Shown here piece after piece: positions 1 to 7,881 of a stretch of DNA of 64,000 nucleotides (positions are counted from its first letter, which is position 1; the number at the start of each line of letters is the position of its first letter). Origin of the DNA: Treponemataceae bacterium (lineage in GTDB: Bacteria; Spirochaetota; Spirochaetia; Treponematales; Treponemataceae); assembly GCA_024402435.1 (NCBI GenBank), contig JAKSTU010000003.1, positions 20,306 to 84,305 on the forward strand, written 5' to 3'. Under the pieces are notes generated by a model. The model saw only the letters and a program-made list of their open reading frames with translations, searched no databases and was not told where the DNA came from. Position numbers and translations under genes: made by a program.

Positions 1-1
1 A

Positions 2-670
2 AATCCGAAAAAATTCACATTACAGAAAGAGATTGTCATCGGTATTTTCGCCGTGGGAATTCCTGCCTGCATACAGAATCTGCTTAATGTAACGGGCATG
101 ACGATCCAGAACAACATTGCATCCGGTTACGGCAGCGATATTGTTGCAAGCATGGGCATAGCGGGAAAAGTCACATCAATTTCCTTTTATGTGGCAATGG
201 CTTTCGGGCAGGGTGTAATGCCGCTGATTGCTTATAATTTCGGGGCGAAAAACACGGCCAGAATGAAGGGAGTGCTGGCTTTTACCATAAAACTGGACGT
301 GGTTTTTCTTGCGGTGACCACGTTTGTCTTTGAAGCTTTTGCTCCGCAGCTGGTGCGGCTGTTCCTCAACAACGATGTTATCGTGAACTACGGCAAAGTG
401 TTCCTGCGTGCGATGGCTACGGCAATTCCTTTTTTATGCATGGATTTTCTTGCAGTCGGTATTTTTCAGTCCTGCGGTTTCGGAAAATATGCACTGTTTT
501 TTGCTTTTTTGCGGAAGATCATTCTCGAAATCCCTGCAATAATCCTGTTGGACAAACTGTTCCCGATTTATGGAATTGCATTTGCGCAGACTGTGGCAGA
601 AGTTGGAATGTGTATTGCAGCGGTGTTCATGATCCGGAAAGTTTTTGCAAAGATCCGCAGTGCGGAATAA
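2..670 (+). CDS. MATE family efflux transporter, C-terminal part (5' end outside window)
   Basis: The frame is open from the first complete codon of the window, so the gene starts upstream and only about 222 C-terminal residues are seen, roughly half of a normal MATE protein (about 450 aa). The protein is almost entirely hydrophobic helices joined by short loops. The segment GQGVMPLIAYNFGA is the kind of Pro/Gly/Asn-rich loop MATE proteins repeat in each half. MATE proteins exchange sodium or protons for drugs or metabolites across the inner membrane; the substrate cannot be told here. An internal GTG could be mistaken for the start but is not one, because conserved sequence continues upstream of it. 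A strong hairpin follows the stop. Confidence 0.85.
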   Translation, partial: NPKKFTLQKEIVIGIFAVGIPACIQNLLNVTGMTIQNNIASGYGSDIVASMGIAGKVTSISFYVAMAFGQGVMPLIAYNFGAKNTARMKGVLAFTIKLDVVFLAVTTFVFEAFAPQLVRLFLNNDVIVNYGKVFLRAMATAIPFLCMDFLAVGIFQSCGFGKYALFFAFLRKIILEIPAIILLDKLFPIYGIAFAQTVAEVGMCIAAVFMIRKVFAKIRSAE

Positions 671-677
671 AAAAATA

Positions 678-728
678 GCGGACAGTTTGAAGCAATGTTG
701 GAAGTTGCTTAAAACTGTCCGCTTGTTT
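678..728. terminator. Bidirectional rho-independent terminator (MATE gene / purA)
   Basis: An 11-bp perfect stem, GCGGACAGTTT paired with AAACTGTCCGC, encloses a 23-nt loop. On the + strand it is followed by TTGTTTT, and on the - strand by a run of seven T. It can stop both convergent transcripts. A smaller AAGGC/GCCTT hairpin at 741-756 lies just after purA. Confidence 0.8.
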
Positions 729-764
729 TAAGGAAAATCAAAGGCTTTTGTGCCTTGACTTGTC

Positions 765-2036
765 TTATTTTTCAAAATACTCGTTTCTGTCAGCACCGAC
801 TGAAACATAAGTGATTTTGCAGTTTGTCTTTTCTTCAATCAGATTAACGTAATCCTGTGCTGCTTTTGGCAGGTCTGCAAAGCTGCGGCACTTGGAAATA
901 TCGCAGTTCCAGCCGGGCACTTTTTCGTACACGGGAGTTGCACTTGCCAAATCATCTCCGGTGGGGAAGTAGTCAACAACTTTGTCACCGACTTTGTATG
1001 CAACACAAACAGGAATTTCCTTCATGTAAGAAAGAACATCCAGTTTTGTCAGAGCAATTTCTGTGGCACCCTGAATCATTACGCCGTAACGTGATGCAAC
1101 AACGTCAAATCCACCTACGCGGCGGGGACGGCCTGTAGCTGCTCCGTATTCACCGCCGGCTTTGCGAAGTTCTTCTGCTTCGTCACCGAACATTTCGCAG
1201 GTAAAAGGTCCTTCACCTACACAGGAAGAATATGCTTTCATGATACCCACAACTGAATCCAGTTTCTGTCCGGGAATTCCGGCTCCGATGGGTGCGTATG
1301 CAGAAATTGTTGAAGAAGATGAAGTATAAGGATAAATTCCGAAGTCAATGTCGCGGAGTGCACCCAGCTGTGCTTCAAACATTACGGATTTGCCGTTTTT
1401 GATTGAATTGGTAAGGAACTGAGTTGTGTCCTGCACGTAATCAAGGAAAGGAACACCGTATGTCTCAAGCCAGTTGTACATGTCTTCAAGTTCGCTTGCT
1501 TCACTTCCGTAAACTTTTGTGATTGTAAGGTTTTTCCATTCAAGAAGGTCTGCAAGTTTTGATTTTACAGTTTTCATGTTGCGAAGATCGCCCATGCGGA
1601 GTGTCTTCTTGAGGTATTTGTCTGAATAAACGGGAGCAATTCCGCGCTGTGTGGAGCCGTATTTCTTGTCTGCCAAACGCTGCTCTTCAAGAATGTCCAG
1701 GCGCTTGTGATAAGGCATACAGATTGTTGCACGGTCACTGATAACAAGATTTTTCGGTGTAATTTCAACACCTTTTTCTTTGAGTGCGGCAATTTCTTTT
1801 GTAAGGTGTTCCAGGTCAATAACCATACCGCCACCCATTACGTTGACTGTTTCGGGTCTGAAAATTCCGGAGGGAATCAGGTTCAGGATAAAACTGCCAC
1901 GCTCGTTGATAACGGTGTGTCCTGCGTTGTTTCCGCCCTGATAGCGGCATACGATGTCATATTTTGCACTCAGCAAATCCACCATGCGACCTTTGCCTTC
2001 GTCGCCCCAGTTAATTCCCACGATTGCGGTAACCAT
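765..2036 (-). CDS. purA: Adenylosuccinate synthetase
   Basis: PurA catalyses GTP-dependent joining of aspartate to IMP, the first committed step from IMP to AMP, in the cytoplasm. The protein has 423 residues (E. coli 432) and shows the family landmarks: GDEGKG near residues 11-16, the GGNNAGHTV segment near residues 35-43, and a C-terminal GTP-binding region. The ATG has a clear AGGAG Shine-Dalgarno six bases upstream. It is a single-gene unit with its own promoter and a 70-nt leader carrying a small hairpin (2086-2108). It converges on the MATE gene and shares its terminator. No other purine gene is adjacent. Confidence 0.96.
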   Translation of the reverse strand: MVTAIVGINWGDEGKGRMVDLLSAKYDIVCRYQGGNNAGHTVINERGSFILNLIPSGIFRPETVNVMGGGMVIDLEHLTKEIAALKEKGVEITPKNLVISDRATICMPYHKRLDILEEQRLADKKYGSTQRGIAPVYSDKYLKKTLRMGDLRNMKTVKSKLADLLEWKNLTITKVYGSEASELEDMYNWLETYGVPFLDYVQDTTQFLTNSIKNGKSVMFEAQLGALRDIDFGIYPYTSSSSTISAYAPIGAGIPGQKLDSVVGIMKAYSSCVGEGPFTCEMFGDEAEELRKAGGEYGAATGRPRRVGGFDVVASRYGVMIQGATEIALTKLDVLSYMKEIPVCVAYKVGDKVVDYFPTGDDLASATPVYEKVPGWNCDISKCRSFADLPKAAQDYVNLIEEKTNCKITYVSVGADRNEYFEK

Positions 2037-2114
2037 TACTGCTCCTATTTACACCGCATGCGCGGCATGTCATGAATGATCATATGCAAACAGGCTTTGT
2101 CCGTTTGCGTTCAT

Positions 2115-2143
2115 ATTTTACCGATTTAATGCTTTTATGGCAA
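2115..2143 (-). promoter_or_regulatory. purA promoter
   Basis: On the - strand, TTGCCA is followed after 17 bp by TAAAAT, a near-consensus sigma70 pair. The predicted start is about 70 nt before the purA ATG. The leader contains a GCAAAC/GTTTGC stem at 2086-2108 of unknown role. Confidence 0.6.
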
Positions 2144-2170
2144 ATGCTGACCTTGCTTTTTGCATGTTTT

Positions 2171-2983
2171 TCAAGTGTGCAGCAGCATTTTGTCGCTGGC
2201 AAATTCACCTGATTTCAATGCCTTGAATTTGTCAATGAGCGAATCCATCGTAAGCTTGCTTTTCTCTTCTGCACCCGCATCGTAAATGATGTTTCCGTTG
2301 TCCATCATGAGCAGACGGTTTCCATAATCCAGCGCGTGCTGCATATTGTGGGTAACCATCATTACCGTAAGATTGAATTCTTTGGCAAAACGGCGTGTCA
2401 GTTCCATAATGATTGCGGCATTTGTCGGGTCAAGAGCCGCAGTGTGTTCGTCCAGCATCAGAAGTTCCGGTTTTGAAAGGACAGCCATCAGAAGAGTCAG
2501 TGCCTGACGCTGACCGCCGGAAAAAAGTTCAACGTTGTCTTTGAGGCGGTTTTCAAGGCCCATGTCCAGAATTTTCAGCTGATCACGGAAAAAATCCCGC
2601 ATTTTGTTGTTCAAACTGATTCTCAGGTGCTTTGAGCCTTTTTTGTAGCAGATCATCATGTTGTCTTCAAGACTCATTTTGCCGGCTGTTCCCAAAAGGG
2701 GATTCTGAAAAATACGTCCGATGTGGCATGCACGTTTGTATTCACTTGTATTGGTTTCGTCCTCATAAGCCTTTTTTTCTTTGTCCCAGAACAGGATTTT
2801 TCCCTTGGAAGGTTTCAGCGTTCCTGCAATCACATTGTACAAAGTTGATTTTCCGGCACCGTTGGATCCGATGATTGTGATAAAATCGCCTTCGTTGATC
2901 GTAAGGTTTATGTTCTTGAGCGCTTCGTTTTCGTCAGGCGTGTGAGGATTGAATGTAATTCCTACGTTTTCCAGTTTGATCAT
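2171..2983 (-). CDS. ABC transporter ATP-binding protein (TrpXYZ / ABC_sub_bind type importer)
   Basis: This is the ATPase of a three-gene importer. It has 270 residues with Walker A GSNGAGKS (about residue 39), signature SGGQRQ (about 155), Walker B LLMLDE followed by the D-loop (about 175) and the switch His in VTHNMQ. Its start overlaps the permease stop by 4 nt (ATGA), so translation is coupled. It energises uptake through the partner permease. The family has been linked to tryptophan or other amino-acid-like ligands elsewhere, but nothing in this sequence fixes the substrate. Confidence 0.9.
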   Translation of the reverse strand: MIKLENVGITFNPHTPDENEALKNINLTINEGDFITIIGSNGAGKSTLYNVIAGTLKPSKGKILFWDKEKKAYEDETNTSEYKRACHIGRIFQNPLLGTAGKMSLEDNMMICYKKGSKHLRISLNNKMRDFFRDQLKILDMGLENRLKDNVELFSGGQRQALTLLMAVLSKPELLMLDEHTAALDPTNAAIIMELTRRFAKEFNLTVMMVTHNMQHALDYGNRLLMMDNGNIIYDAGAEEKSKLTMDSLIDKFKALKSGEFASDKMLLHT

Positions 2984-3912
2984 TTTGTACCTTCTTTCTG
3001 AGCTGATTTTTTGCCGCCCAAGTGTTCACGGAAAAACTGCTGCAGGTTGGTTTTTGAAATAAGCAGACAGATGATGATCAGAAGACCGGTAATAAGACGC
3101 AGGTCATTGCTTGACATGCCGATTCTGTAACCGTAGCGGCGGGCCCAGAACATCAGTGCCCTGTAAAGAACAGAACCGATGATTACGCGGATAATCTGCA
3201 GACTGATTTTGTTTGATTTGATCAGGAATTCTCCCAGCATCAGGGACGCAAGACAGGCAACAACAACACCTGTTCCGCTTCCCACATCCGCAAAGTTCTG
3301 GTACATGGCGAAGAAAGCTCCGGCAGTTGCTGCCATTCCGTTGCTGAGACAAATGCCTACACCGCGCAGAAACTGAGGATTTACACCCTGGCTGATGATC
3401 ATCTGCTCATTGCAGCCGAGGGCTCCCATTGTAAGTCCGAAATCAGTATGAAAAAACAGGTTGAGCACAAAAAGCAGTACGGCAATGATTACTACCAATA
3501 GAATTGCAAGAGAAGCTTCTGAAGAAAAACCTGCTGCTTCTGCTGCGGCTGTAAGCTGTGAAAAAATCGTTTTTGTTCCGCGCAGAGAAATGTTTGCATG
3601 GTTTCCCATAATTCGCAGATTGACTGAATAAAGCATTGTCATCACAAGAATACCGGCAAGAAGATCCGGAACTTTCAGCTTGGTATGAATCAGTGTCGTA
3701 ACCAGACCGGCGAGCATGCCGCAGAGAAAAACCAGCAGCAGTGCCAGTGCCGGCGGAACGCCTCCCGTAAGACAGGCCGCAAGCACACATGCTCCCATGG
3801 GGAAAGAACCGTCAACAGTCATGTCACAGAAATTAAGCACACGGAACGTCATGAACGTGCCTAAAACCACAATACCGTAAATCAAACCTTCAATAACAAT
3901 GCCGGAAATCAT
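2980..3912 (-). CDS. ABC transporter permease (BPD_transp_2-like, TrpY type)
   Basis: A polytopic inner-membrane protein of 310 residues with about eight or nine hydrophobic segments. It opens with MISGIVIEGLIYGIVVLGTF and has the FCDMTVDGSF segment I recognise from permeases paired with ABC_sub_bind binding proteins. It ends in a basic tail (GGKKSAQKEGTK). AAGG sits just upstream of the ATG. It lies between the binding-protein gene, from which it is separated by 232 nt including a terminator-like hairpin, and the ATPase gene, with which it overlaps by 4 nt. It forms the membrane channel of the importer. Confidence 0.88.
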   Translation of the reverse strand: MISGIVIEGLIYGIVVLGTFMTFRVLNFCDMTVDGSFPMGACVLAACLTGGVPPALALLLVFLCGMLAGLVTTLIHTKLKVPDLLAGILVMTMLYSVNLRIMGNHANISLRGTKTIFSQLTAAAEAAGFSSEASLAILLVVIIAVLLFVLNLFFHTDFGLTMGALGCNEQMIISQGVNPQFLRGVGICLSNGMAATAGAFFAMYQNFADVGSGTGVVVACLASLMLGEFLIKSNKISLQIIRVIIGSVLYRALMFWARRYGYRIGMSSNDLRLITGLLIIICLLISKTNLQQFFREHLGGKKSAQKEGTK

Positions 3913-4021
3913 AAAAAAACCTTGTATCTATGCATAATAACACAAATTCCCTTTGTTGGCAAATCTGGCGGAAAAAGTGCGGAACAGAAAGCAGGGCAGA
4001 AATACAACCGGGGAAAGAGTG

Positions 4022-4071
4022 AAGGGACAAAAAAACGGCTGCGGTAACGAAGTTCATCATCACCACAGCCG
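4022..4071 (-). terminator. Intercistronic terminator/attenuator between binding protein and permease
   Basis: On the - strand a 10-bp stem with one G·T pair (CGGCTGTGGT with ACCGCAGCCG) is followed by seven T. It sits between the binding-protein and permease genes, so it probably lets only part of the transcripts continue. A second, weaker GTTCCG/CGGAAC stem lies at 4099-4126. Confidence 0.7.
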
Positions 4072-4144
4072 CCACAAATAAGGAGGATATAACAAGAAGT
4101 TCCGAAGCATGTAGGGACTCCGGAACAAAGCTTTTTCAGAAAAC

Positions 4145-5152
4145 TTATTTCTGTGTCAGAGTACCGTTTTCAAAAATCATGTTTGCCTGAGCAAGCAGAT
4201 CAGCAGGAACTGTAATTCCGCAGTTCTTTGCTGCGTCAAGGTCAATCAGCAGGTCATTGTCAGAAGGATCTGTCATGAAGCGTACAGGCATGTCAGCAGG
4301 TTTCTTTCCGTTCAGGATCTCAAGAACCATTTCACCTGTTGCGCGTCCTGCTTTGTAGTAGTTGAATCCGCTTGCAATTACGCATCCGCCGGCCATTGCA
4401 CCTGTTACGTCAGCACTGAATACGGGTTTCTTTGCTTTTGCAAAAACGTCAACCAGAGCAGAAAGAGCACTGAAAACTGTGTTGTCTGTTGAAAGGTAGA
4501 TTCCGTCAACGCGGTCAACGATTGATTCAGCAGCCTGTTTTACTTCTGATGAGTTTGTGATTGCCTGTGTCACCAGATTGATTCCGATTTTTTTGCATCC
4601 TGATTCAACCAGTGCAAGTGCACTTGCTGAGTTTGCTTCACCGTTGCAGTAAATGTAACCCAGTGTCTTGATGTTTGCGATTGATGCAAAAAGAGCAACG
4701 TGCTCTTCTGTGGGAATTGCATCGCTCATACCTGTTACGTTTCCAAGTCCGCGGTCAACTGTTTCAACAAGTCCTGCGCCTACAGGGTCTGTAACTGTTC
4801 CGAATACAATCGGTGTTGATTTCATTGTGTTTGCAAGAGCAAGTGCAATAGGAGTTGCAATACCGACTGCAACGTCTACTTTTTCGTCCTGATATTTCAG
4901 AGCAATCTGTGTTGCTGTGTTTACGTCACCGTTTGCATTCTGAAGGTCGTAAGTTGCTTTTACGCCGTTTTCGTTCAGAACATCAATGATTCCCTGCTCA
5001 ACAGAGTCCAGCGCAACATGCTGAACAATTTTTGCGATACCGATTTTTACGGTGTCATCTTTTGCTGTTTCTTTTTTTCCGCCTGCAAAAACCATTGCAG
5101 AACCCAGTGTAATTACGGCGCAGATTGCAGCCAGTGTTTTATTGAGTTTCAT
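4145..5152 (-). CDS. ABC transporter substrate-binding protein (ABC_sub_bind family, TrpX-like)
   Basis: The exported binding protein of the importer, 335 residues. A signal peptide ends at about MVFAGGKKE, a form repeated in the sugar-binding protein at 18.2 kb and typical of treponemes. The mature part resembles PF04392 proteins, with segments such as TPIVFGTVTDPVGAGLV, DGIYLSTDNTVFSAL and FNYYKAGRATG. The start has AGGAG 11 nt upstream. Being first in the operon and followed by an intercistronic terminator, it should be made in excess over the membrane parts. The ligand is unknown; tryptophan, purine-like or other small molecules are all possible for this family. Confidence 0.88.
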   Translation of the reverse strand: MKLNKTLAAICAVITLGSAMVFAGGKKETAKDDTVKIGIAKIVQHVALDSVEQGIIDVLNENGVKATYDLQNANGDVNTATQIALKYQDEKVDVAVGIATPIALALANTMKSTPIVFGTVTDPVGAGLVETVDRGLGNVTGMSDAIPTEEHVALFASIANIKTLGYIYCNGEANSASALALVESGCKKIGINLVTQAITNSSEVKQAAESIVDRVDGIYLSTDNTVFSALSALVDVFAKAKKPVFSADVTGAMAGGCVIASGFNYYKAGRATGEMVLEILNGKKPADMPVRFMTDPSDNDLLIDLDAAKNCGITVPADLLAQANMIFENGTLTQK

Positions 5153-5224
5153 TTTTCTTTTACTCCTGAAAAAAATCGCTTTGTAGTGCAGCTGATGCCG
5201 AGCTCCTGTATCGGCTGCAAGTGT

Positions 5225-5254
5225 ATGTTACTGTAAATAGTAACGCTCTGTCAA
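5225..5254 (-). promoter_or_regulatory. Promoter of the ABC importer operon
   Basis: On the - strand a perfect -35, TTGACA (5249-5254), is followed after 18 bp by TAACAT (5225-5230). The predicted start is about 65 nt before the binding-protein ATG. The spacer contains a palindrome listed separately. Confidence 0.65.
5227..5244. promoter_or_regulatory. Candidate operator in importer promoter
   Basis: GTTACT - 6 nt - AGTAAC is a perfect interrupted palindrome lying between the -35 and -10 boxes and overlapping the -10. A dimeric repressor bound there would block RNA polymerase. It lacks the CTAG core of TrpR operators, so the regulator is unknown. Confidence 0.5.
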
Positions 5255-5273
5255 GTAGAAACATCGAAAAAAA

Positions 5274-5485
5274 CGGGAATATCCCCACACGGAAAGAATC
5301 TGAAAAAAACTATAAAAAAACTACCAGTCAGGCAGCAACTGCCAAAACCGCTGGATATCGTCGCTACACGCGCAAGGCGTCATGGAAACTATCATTCCGC
5401 CTTGCGAGTGTTTTTGTCAGTCGCTGCCTTCCTTCCCGAATTTTTATAAACACTGTCATTTTCTGTCCGCAAAGGGATATTCCCG
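5274..5485. repeat. Diverged long inverted repeat in the 439-bp intergenic region
   Basis: The gap between the importer operon and galE holds no credible gene. Its centre is a nested dyad: CGGGAATATCCC (5274-5285) with GGGATATTCCCG (5474-5485); GGCAGCAACTG (5331-5341) with CAGTCGCTGCC (5418-5428, one mismatch); and a 14-bp stem at 5366-5379 with 5398-5411 (one mismatch). Each arm is roughly 100 bp and the similarity continues between the perfect blocks with small indels. It could be two inverted copies of a small element, or a structured RNA. Confidence 0.6.
5366..5416 (+). terminator. Orphan terminator-like hairpin
   Basis: The inner stem of the inverted repeat (14 bp, one mismatch, 18-nt loop) is followed on the + strand by TTTTTG. 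No gene lies upstream on this strand, so it either ends a small RNA or is a by-product of the inverted repeat. Confidence 0.45.
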
Positions 5486-5504
5486 AAAAAAAAACTGCCG
5501 TTGT

Positions 5505-5532
5505 TTGCATGAAGTCCCAGATGTGCTAGAAT
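5505..5532 (+). promoter_or_regulatory. Candidate galE promoter
   Basis: TTGCAT is followed after 16 bp by TAGAAT. The predicted start is about 53 nt before the galE ATG. Confidence 0.45.
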
Positions 5533-5591
5533 ATGGATTTATAAGGAAGAAAACGCAAAGAATAAAATCAGAATTTGCGGTGGAGGTCATA

Positions 5592-6566
5592 ATGAAAGTT
5601 TTGGTAATCGGTGGTGCAGGTTATATCGGAAGCCACGTTGTTAAAGAAATGATGAAAGCCGGACACGAAGTCACGGTTTTTGACAATTTGTCTTCAGGTC
5701 TCAGACAGAATCTGTTTCCTCAGAACGGATTTATTCACGGAGATATTCTGATTCCCTCAGAAATTGAAGCTGCATTTGCAAAGGGATTCGACGGTTTCGT
5801 TCACCTTGCTGCATTCAAAGCTGCCGGTGAATCAATGGTGGAACCGGAAAAATATTCGGTAAACAATCTTACGGGAACAATCAACATCATGAACGCAGCA
5901 CTCAAATTCGGCTGCAAAAAAATGATTTTTTCTTCTTCAGCTGCAACTTTCGGTTCTCCTGAATATCTTCCCATGGACGAAAAACATCCCCAGAATCCTG
6001 AAAACTACTACGGATTCACAAAACTCGAAATTGAACGCATCATGACCTGGTACGATCAGCTTAAAGGTCTCCGTTTTGCGGCACTCCGCTATTTCAATGC
6101 TGCCGGTTATGATCCTGAAGGAGAAATCATCGGTCTTGAGCAGAATCCTGCAAACCTTCTGCCGCGCATCATGGAAGTTGCCATGGGCATGAAACCCGGA
6201 CTCAAAGTGTTCGGAGACGATTATGAGACCCGCGACGGAACATGTATCCGTGACTACGTGCACGTAACTGACCTGGCACGGGCACATGTAATGGCATTGG
6301 AATACATCACCAAAAATGACAAAAGTCTCAAAGTCAATTTGGGTACAGAAACAGGAACAACTGTTCTTGAACTTCTTAACGCTTCTCGCCGCATTACAGG
6401 CAAGGAAATCCCTTCCGAAAATGTTGAACGCCGTCCGGGAGATCCTGCTTGTCTTTATACTACAAACAATTATGCAAAAGAAACTTTAGGTTGGACACCT
6501 GAATATTCAGACGTGGATACTCTGGTGGAGACAACTTGGAAAGCATATCTTGCAAACAACAAATAA
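5592..6566 (+). CDS. galE: UDP-glucose 4-epimerase
   Basis: GalE interconverts UDP-glucose and UDP-galactose with bound NAD, feeding the Leloir pathway and surface polysaccharide synthesis. The protein has 324 residues (E. coli 338). The NAD-binding GGAGYIGS is at residues 7-14, followed by the SSAATFG serine region and the catalytic YxxxK in YYGFTK. I chose the ATG preceded by GGAGG; the frame runs open for 210 nt upstream but that part shows no conserved sequence. It is followed after 55 nt by the M20 peptidase gene on the same strand and may share its transcript. Confidence 0.93.
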   Translation: MKVLVIGGAGYIGSHVVKEMMKAGHEVTVFDNLSSGLRQNLFPQNGFIHGDILIPSEIEAAFAKGFDGFVHLAAFKAAGESMVEPEKYSVNNLTGTINIMNAALKFGCKKMIFSSSAATFGSPEYLPMDEKHPQNPENYYGFTKLEIERIMTWYDQLKGLRFAALRYFNAAGYDPEGEIIGLEQNPANLLPRIMEVAMGMKPGLKVFGDDYETRDGTCIRDYVHVTDLARAHVMALEYITKNDKSLKVNLGTETGTTVLELLNASRRITGKEIPSENVERRPGDPACLYTTNNYAKETLGWTPEYSDVDTLVETTWKAYLANNK

Positions 6567-6621
6567 TGGTGCAGAAAATCAGCAGAAATTTGATGCACTT
6601 AGATAAGGAAGATTCTGATTT

Positions 6622-7848
6622 ATGAACGATTTTGAAACTCTTGCAAAGGATATTGATTCCTCACGCAGCCAGATGATTGAACTTGAGCGGCTTCTTACAG
6701 GCATTCAGGCTCTGGCGCCGGAAAGTGAAGGACAGGGCGAACTTGAAAAATGTCTTGCTCTTGAAGAATGGCTCAAAAAGAACGGCATTACTCAGCTCCA
6801 GCGTTTTGATGCCCCTGATTCCCGTGTAAAAAGCGGAATCCGTCCCAATCTGGTGGCAACAATTCCCGGTGTCAGCGATGATTACGCCATCTGGGTAATG
6901 GCACATATGGACGTTGTTCCCACAGGTGAGGAAAGTCTTTGGAATACTGATCCCTGGACCGTTGTGGAAAAAGACGGACGCCTTTACGGACGCGGTGTAG
7001 AAGATGATCAGCAGGGGCTTGTAAGCGGTGTCTTTGCAGGTCTTTCTTTCATTCGTTCCGGAATAAAGCCGGCTCACACTGTCAAACTGCTTTTTGTTGC
7101 AGACGAGGAAGTGGGTTCAACATACGGAATCCAGTATCTGCTTGCAAATCACGATCTTTTCCGCAAAGACGACATAATCATCATTCCTGACGGCGGTGAT
7201 TCTCAGGGCGTTACAATCGAAGTTGCAGAAAAAAATCTGATCTGGCTCAAAATCCGGACTACAGGAAAGCAGAGTCACGGTTCAAGACCGGATCAGGGCG
7301 CAAACGCAATGCTTGCAAACTGTGATCTTGCAGTGCGTCTTCATAATCTTAAAAATTTTTTCAACAGGACGGACACTTTGTTTGAGCCTGCGTGTTCAAC
7401 TTTTGAACCGACAAAAAAAGAAGCAAACGTTCCCAATGTCAACACGATTCCAGGTGAGGACGTGTTCTACATGGACTGCCGCATTCTGCCATGCTACAAA
7501 CTTGCAGAAGTCCGTGCTAAATTCCGGGAAATTTTTGCAGAGATTGAAGCGCAGTATGGCGTAAAAATCGAATGGTCGGAAGAGCAGGCTGTTGAGTCGC
7601 CCGCAACTGCAGCTGATGCGCCTGTTGTGCAGAAACTCAAGACTGCACTCAAAGCTGTTCACGGCAAAGACGCACATCCCATTGGAATCGGCGGCGGAAC
7701 TGTAGGTGCTTATCTTCGCATCAAAGGCTTTGACGCAGCTGTATGGGGCACGCTGGATGAAACCGCGCATCAGCCCAACGAGTACTGCATCATTCAGAAC
7801 ATGATTGATGATGCCAAAACTCTTGCGTATCTGATGCTGCAGCCTTGA
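6622..7848 (+). CDS. M20 family metallo-hydrolase (dipeptidase / deacylase-like)
   Basis: A 408-residue cytoplasmic zinc hydrolase of the M20 clan (ArgE/DapE/CPG2). Metal ligands and catalytic residues stand in order: AHMDVVPTGE, YGRGVEDDQQG (bridging Asp), ADEEVGS (catalytic Glu and next ligand), the PDGGD region, and the last His in DETAHQPNE. The dimerisation/lid domain is in the middle (KSHGSRPDQGAN-like segment). M20 enzymes cut dipeptides or remove acyl groups from amino acids; the exact substrate is not readable. AAGGA stands upstream at a longish distance. It lies between galE and the lipoprotein operon. Confidence 0.85.
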   Translation: MNDFETLAKDIDSSRSQMIELERLLTGIQALAPESEGQGELEKCLALEEWLKKNGITQLQRFDAPDSRVKSGIRPNLVATIPGVSDDYAIWVMAHMDVVPTGEESLWNTDPWTVVEKDGRLYGRGVEDDQQGLVSGVFAGLSFIRSGIKPAHTVKLLFVADEEVGSTYGIQYLLANHDLFRKDDIIIIPDGGDSQGVTIEVAEKNLIWLKIRTTGKQSHGSRPDQGANAMLANCDLAVRLHNLKNFFNRTDTLFEPACSTFEPTKKEANVPNVNTIPGEDVFYMDCRILPCYKLAEVRAKFREIFAEIEAQYGVKIEWSEEQAVESPATAADAPVVQKLKTALKAVHGKDAHPIGIGGGTVGAYLRIKGFDAAVWGTLDETAHQPNEYCIIQNMIDDAKTLAYLMLQP

Positions 7849-7849
7849 T

Positions 7850-7861
7850 CCGCTAACGCGG
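7850..7861 (+). repeat. CCGCTAACGCGG leader motif, copy 1
   Basis: A 12-base motif able to form a CCGC-TAAC-GCGG mini hairpin, followed by GGTTTTTATAGGAG and exactly 20 nt before the ATG of a lipoprotein gene. Identical and near-identical copies occur at 47349-47360 and 47230-47241. Confidence 0.6.
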
Positions 7862-7881
7862 GGTTTTTATAGGAGTTTTAC

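Noticed and set aside
5227..5244. TrpR operator or T-box for the TrpXYZ-like importer
   Set aside because: The dyad lacks the CTAG core of TrpR sites, and the 65-nt leader is too short and lacks T-box features, so no tryptophan link was claimed.
5221..5529. Open frame across the importer–galE gap
   Set aside because: Composition is not protein-like and the frame runs through the inverted repeat and both promoters; the upstream extension of galE in another frame was dropped for the same reason.
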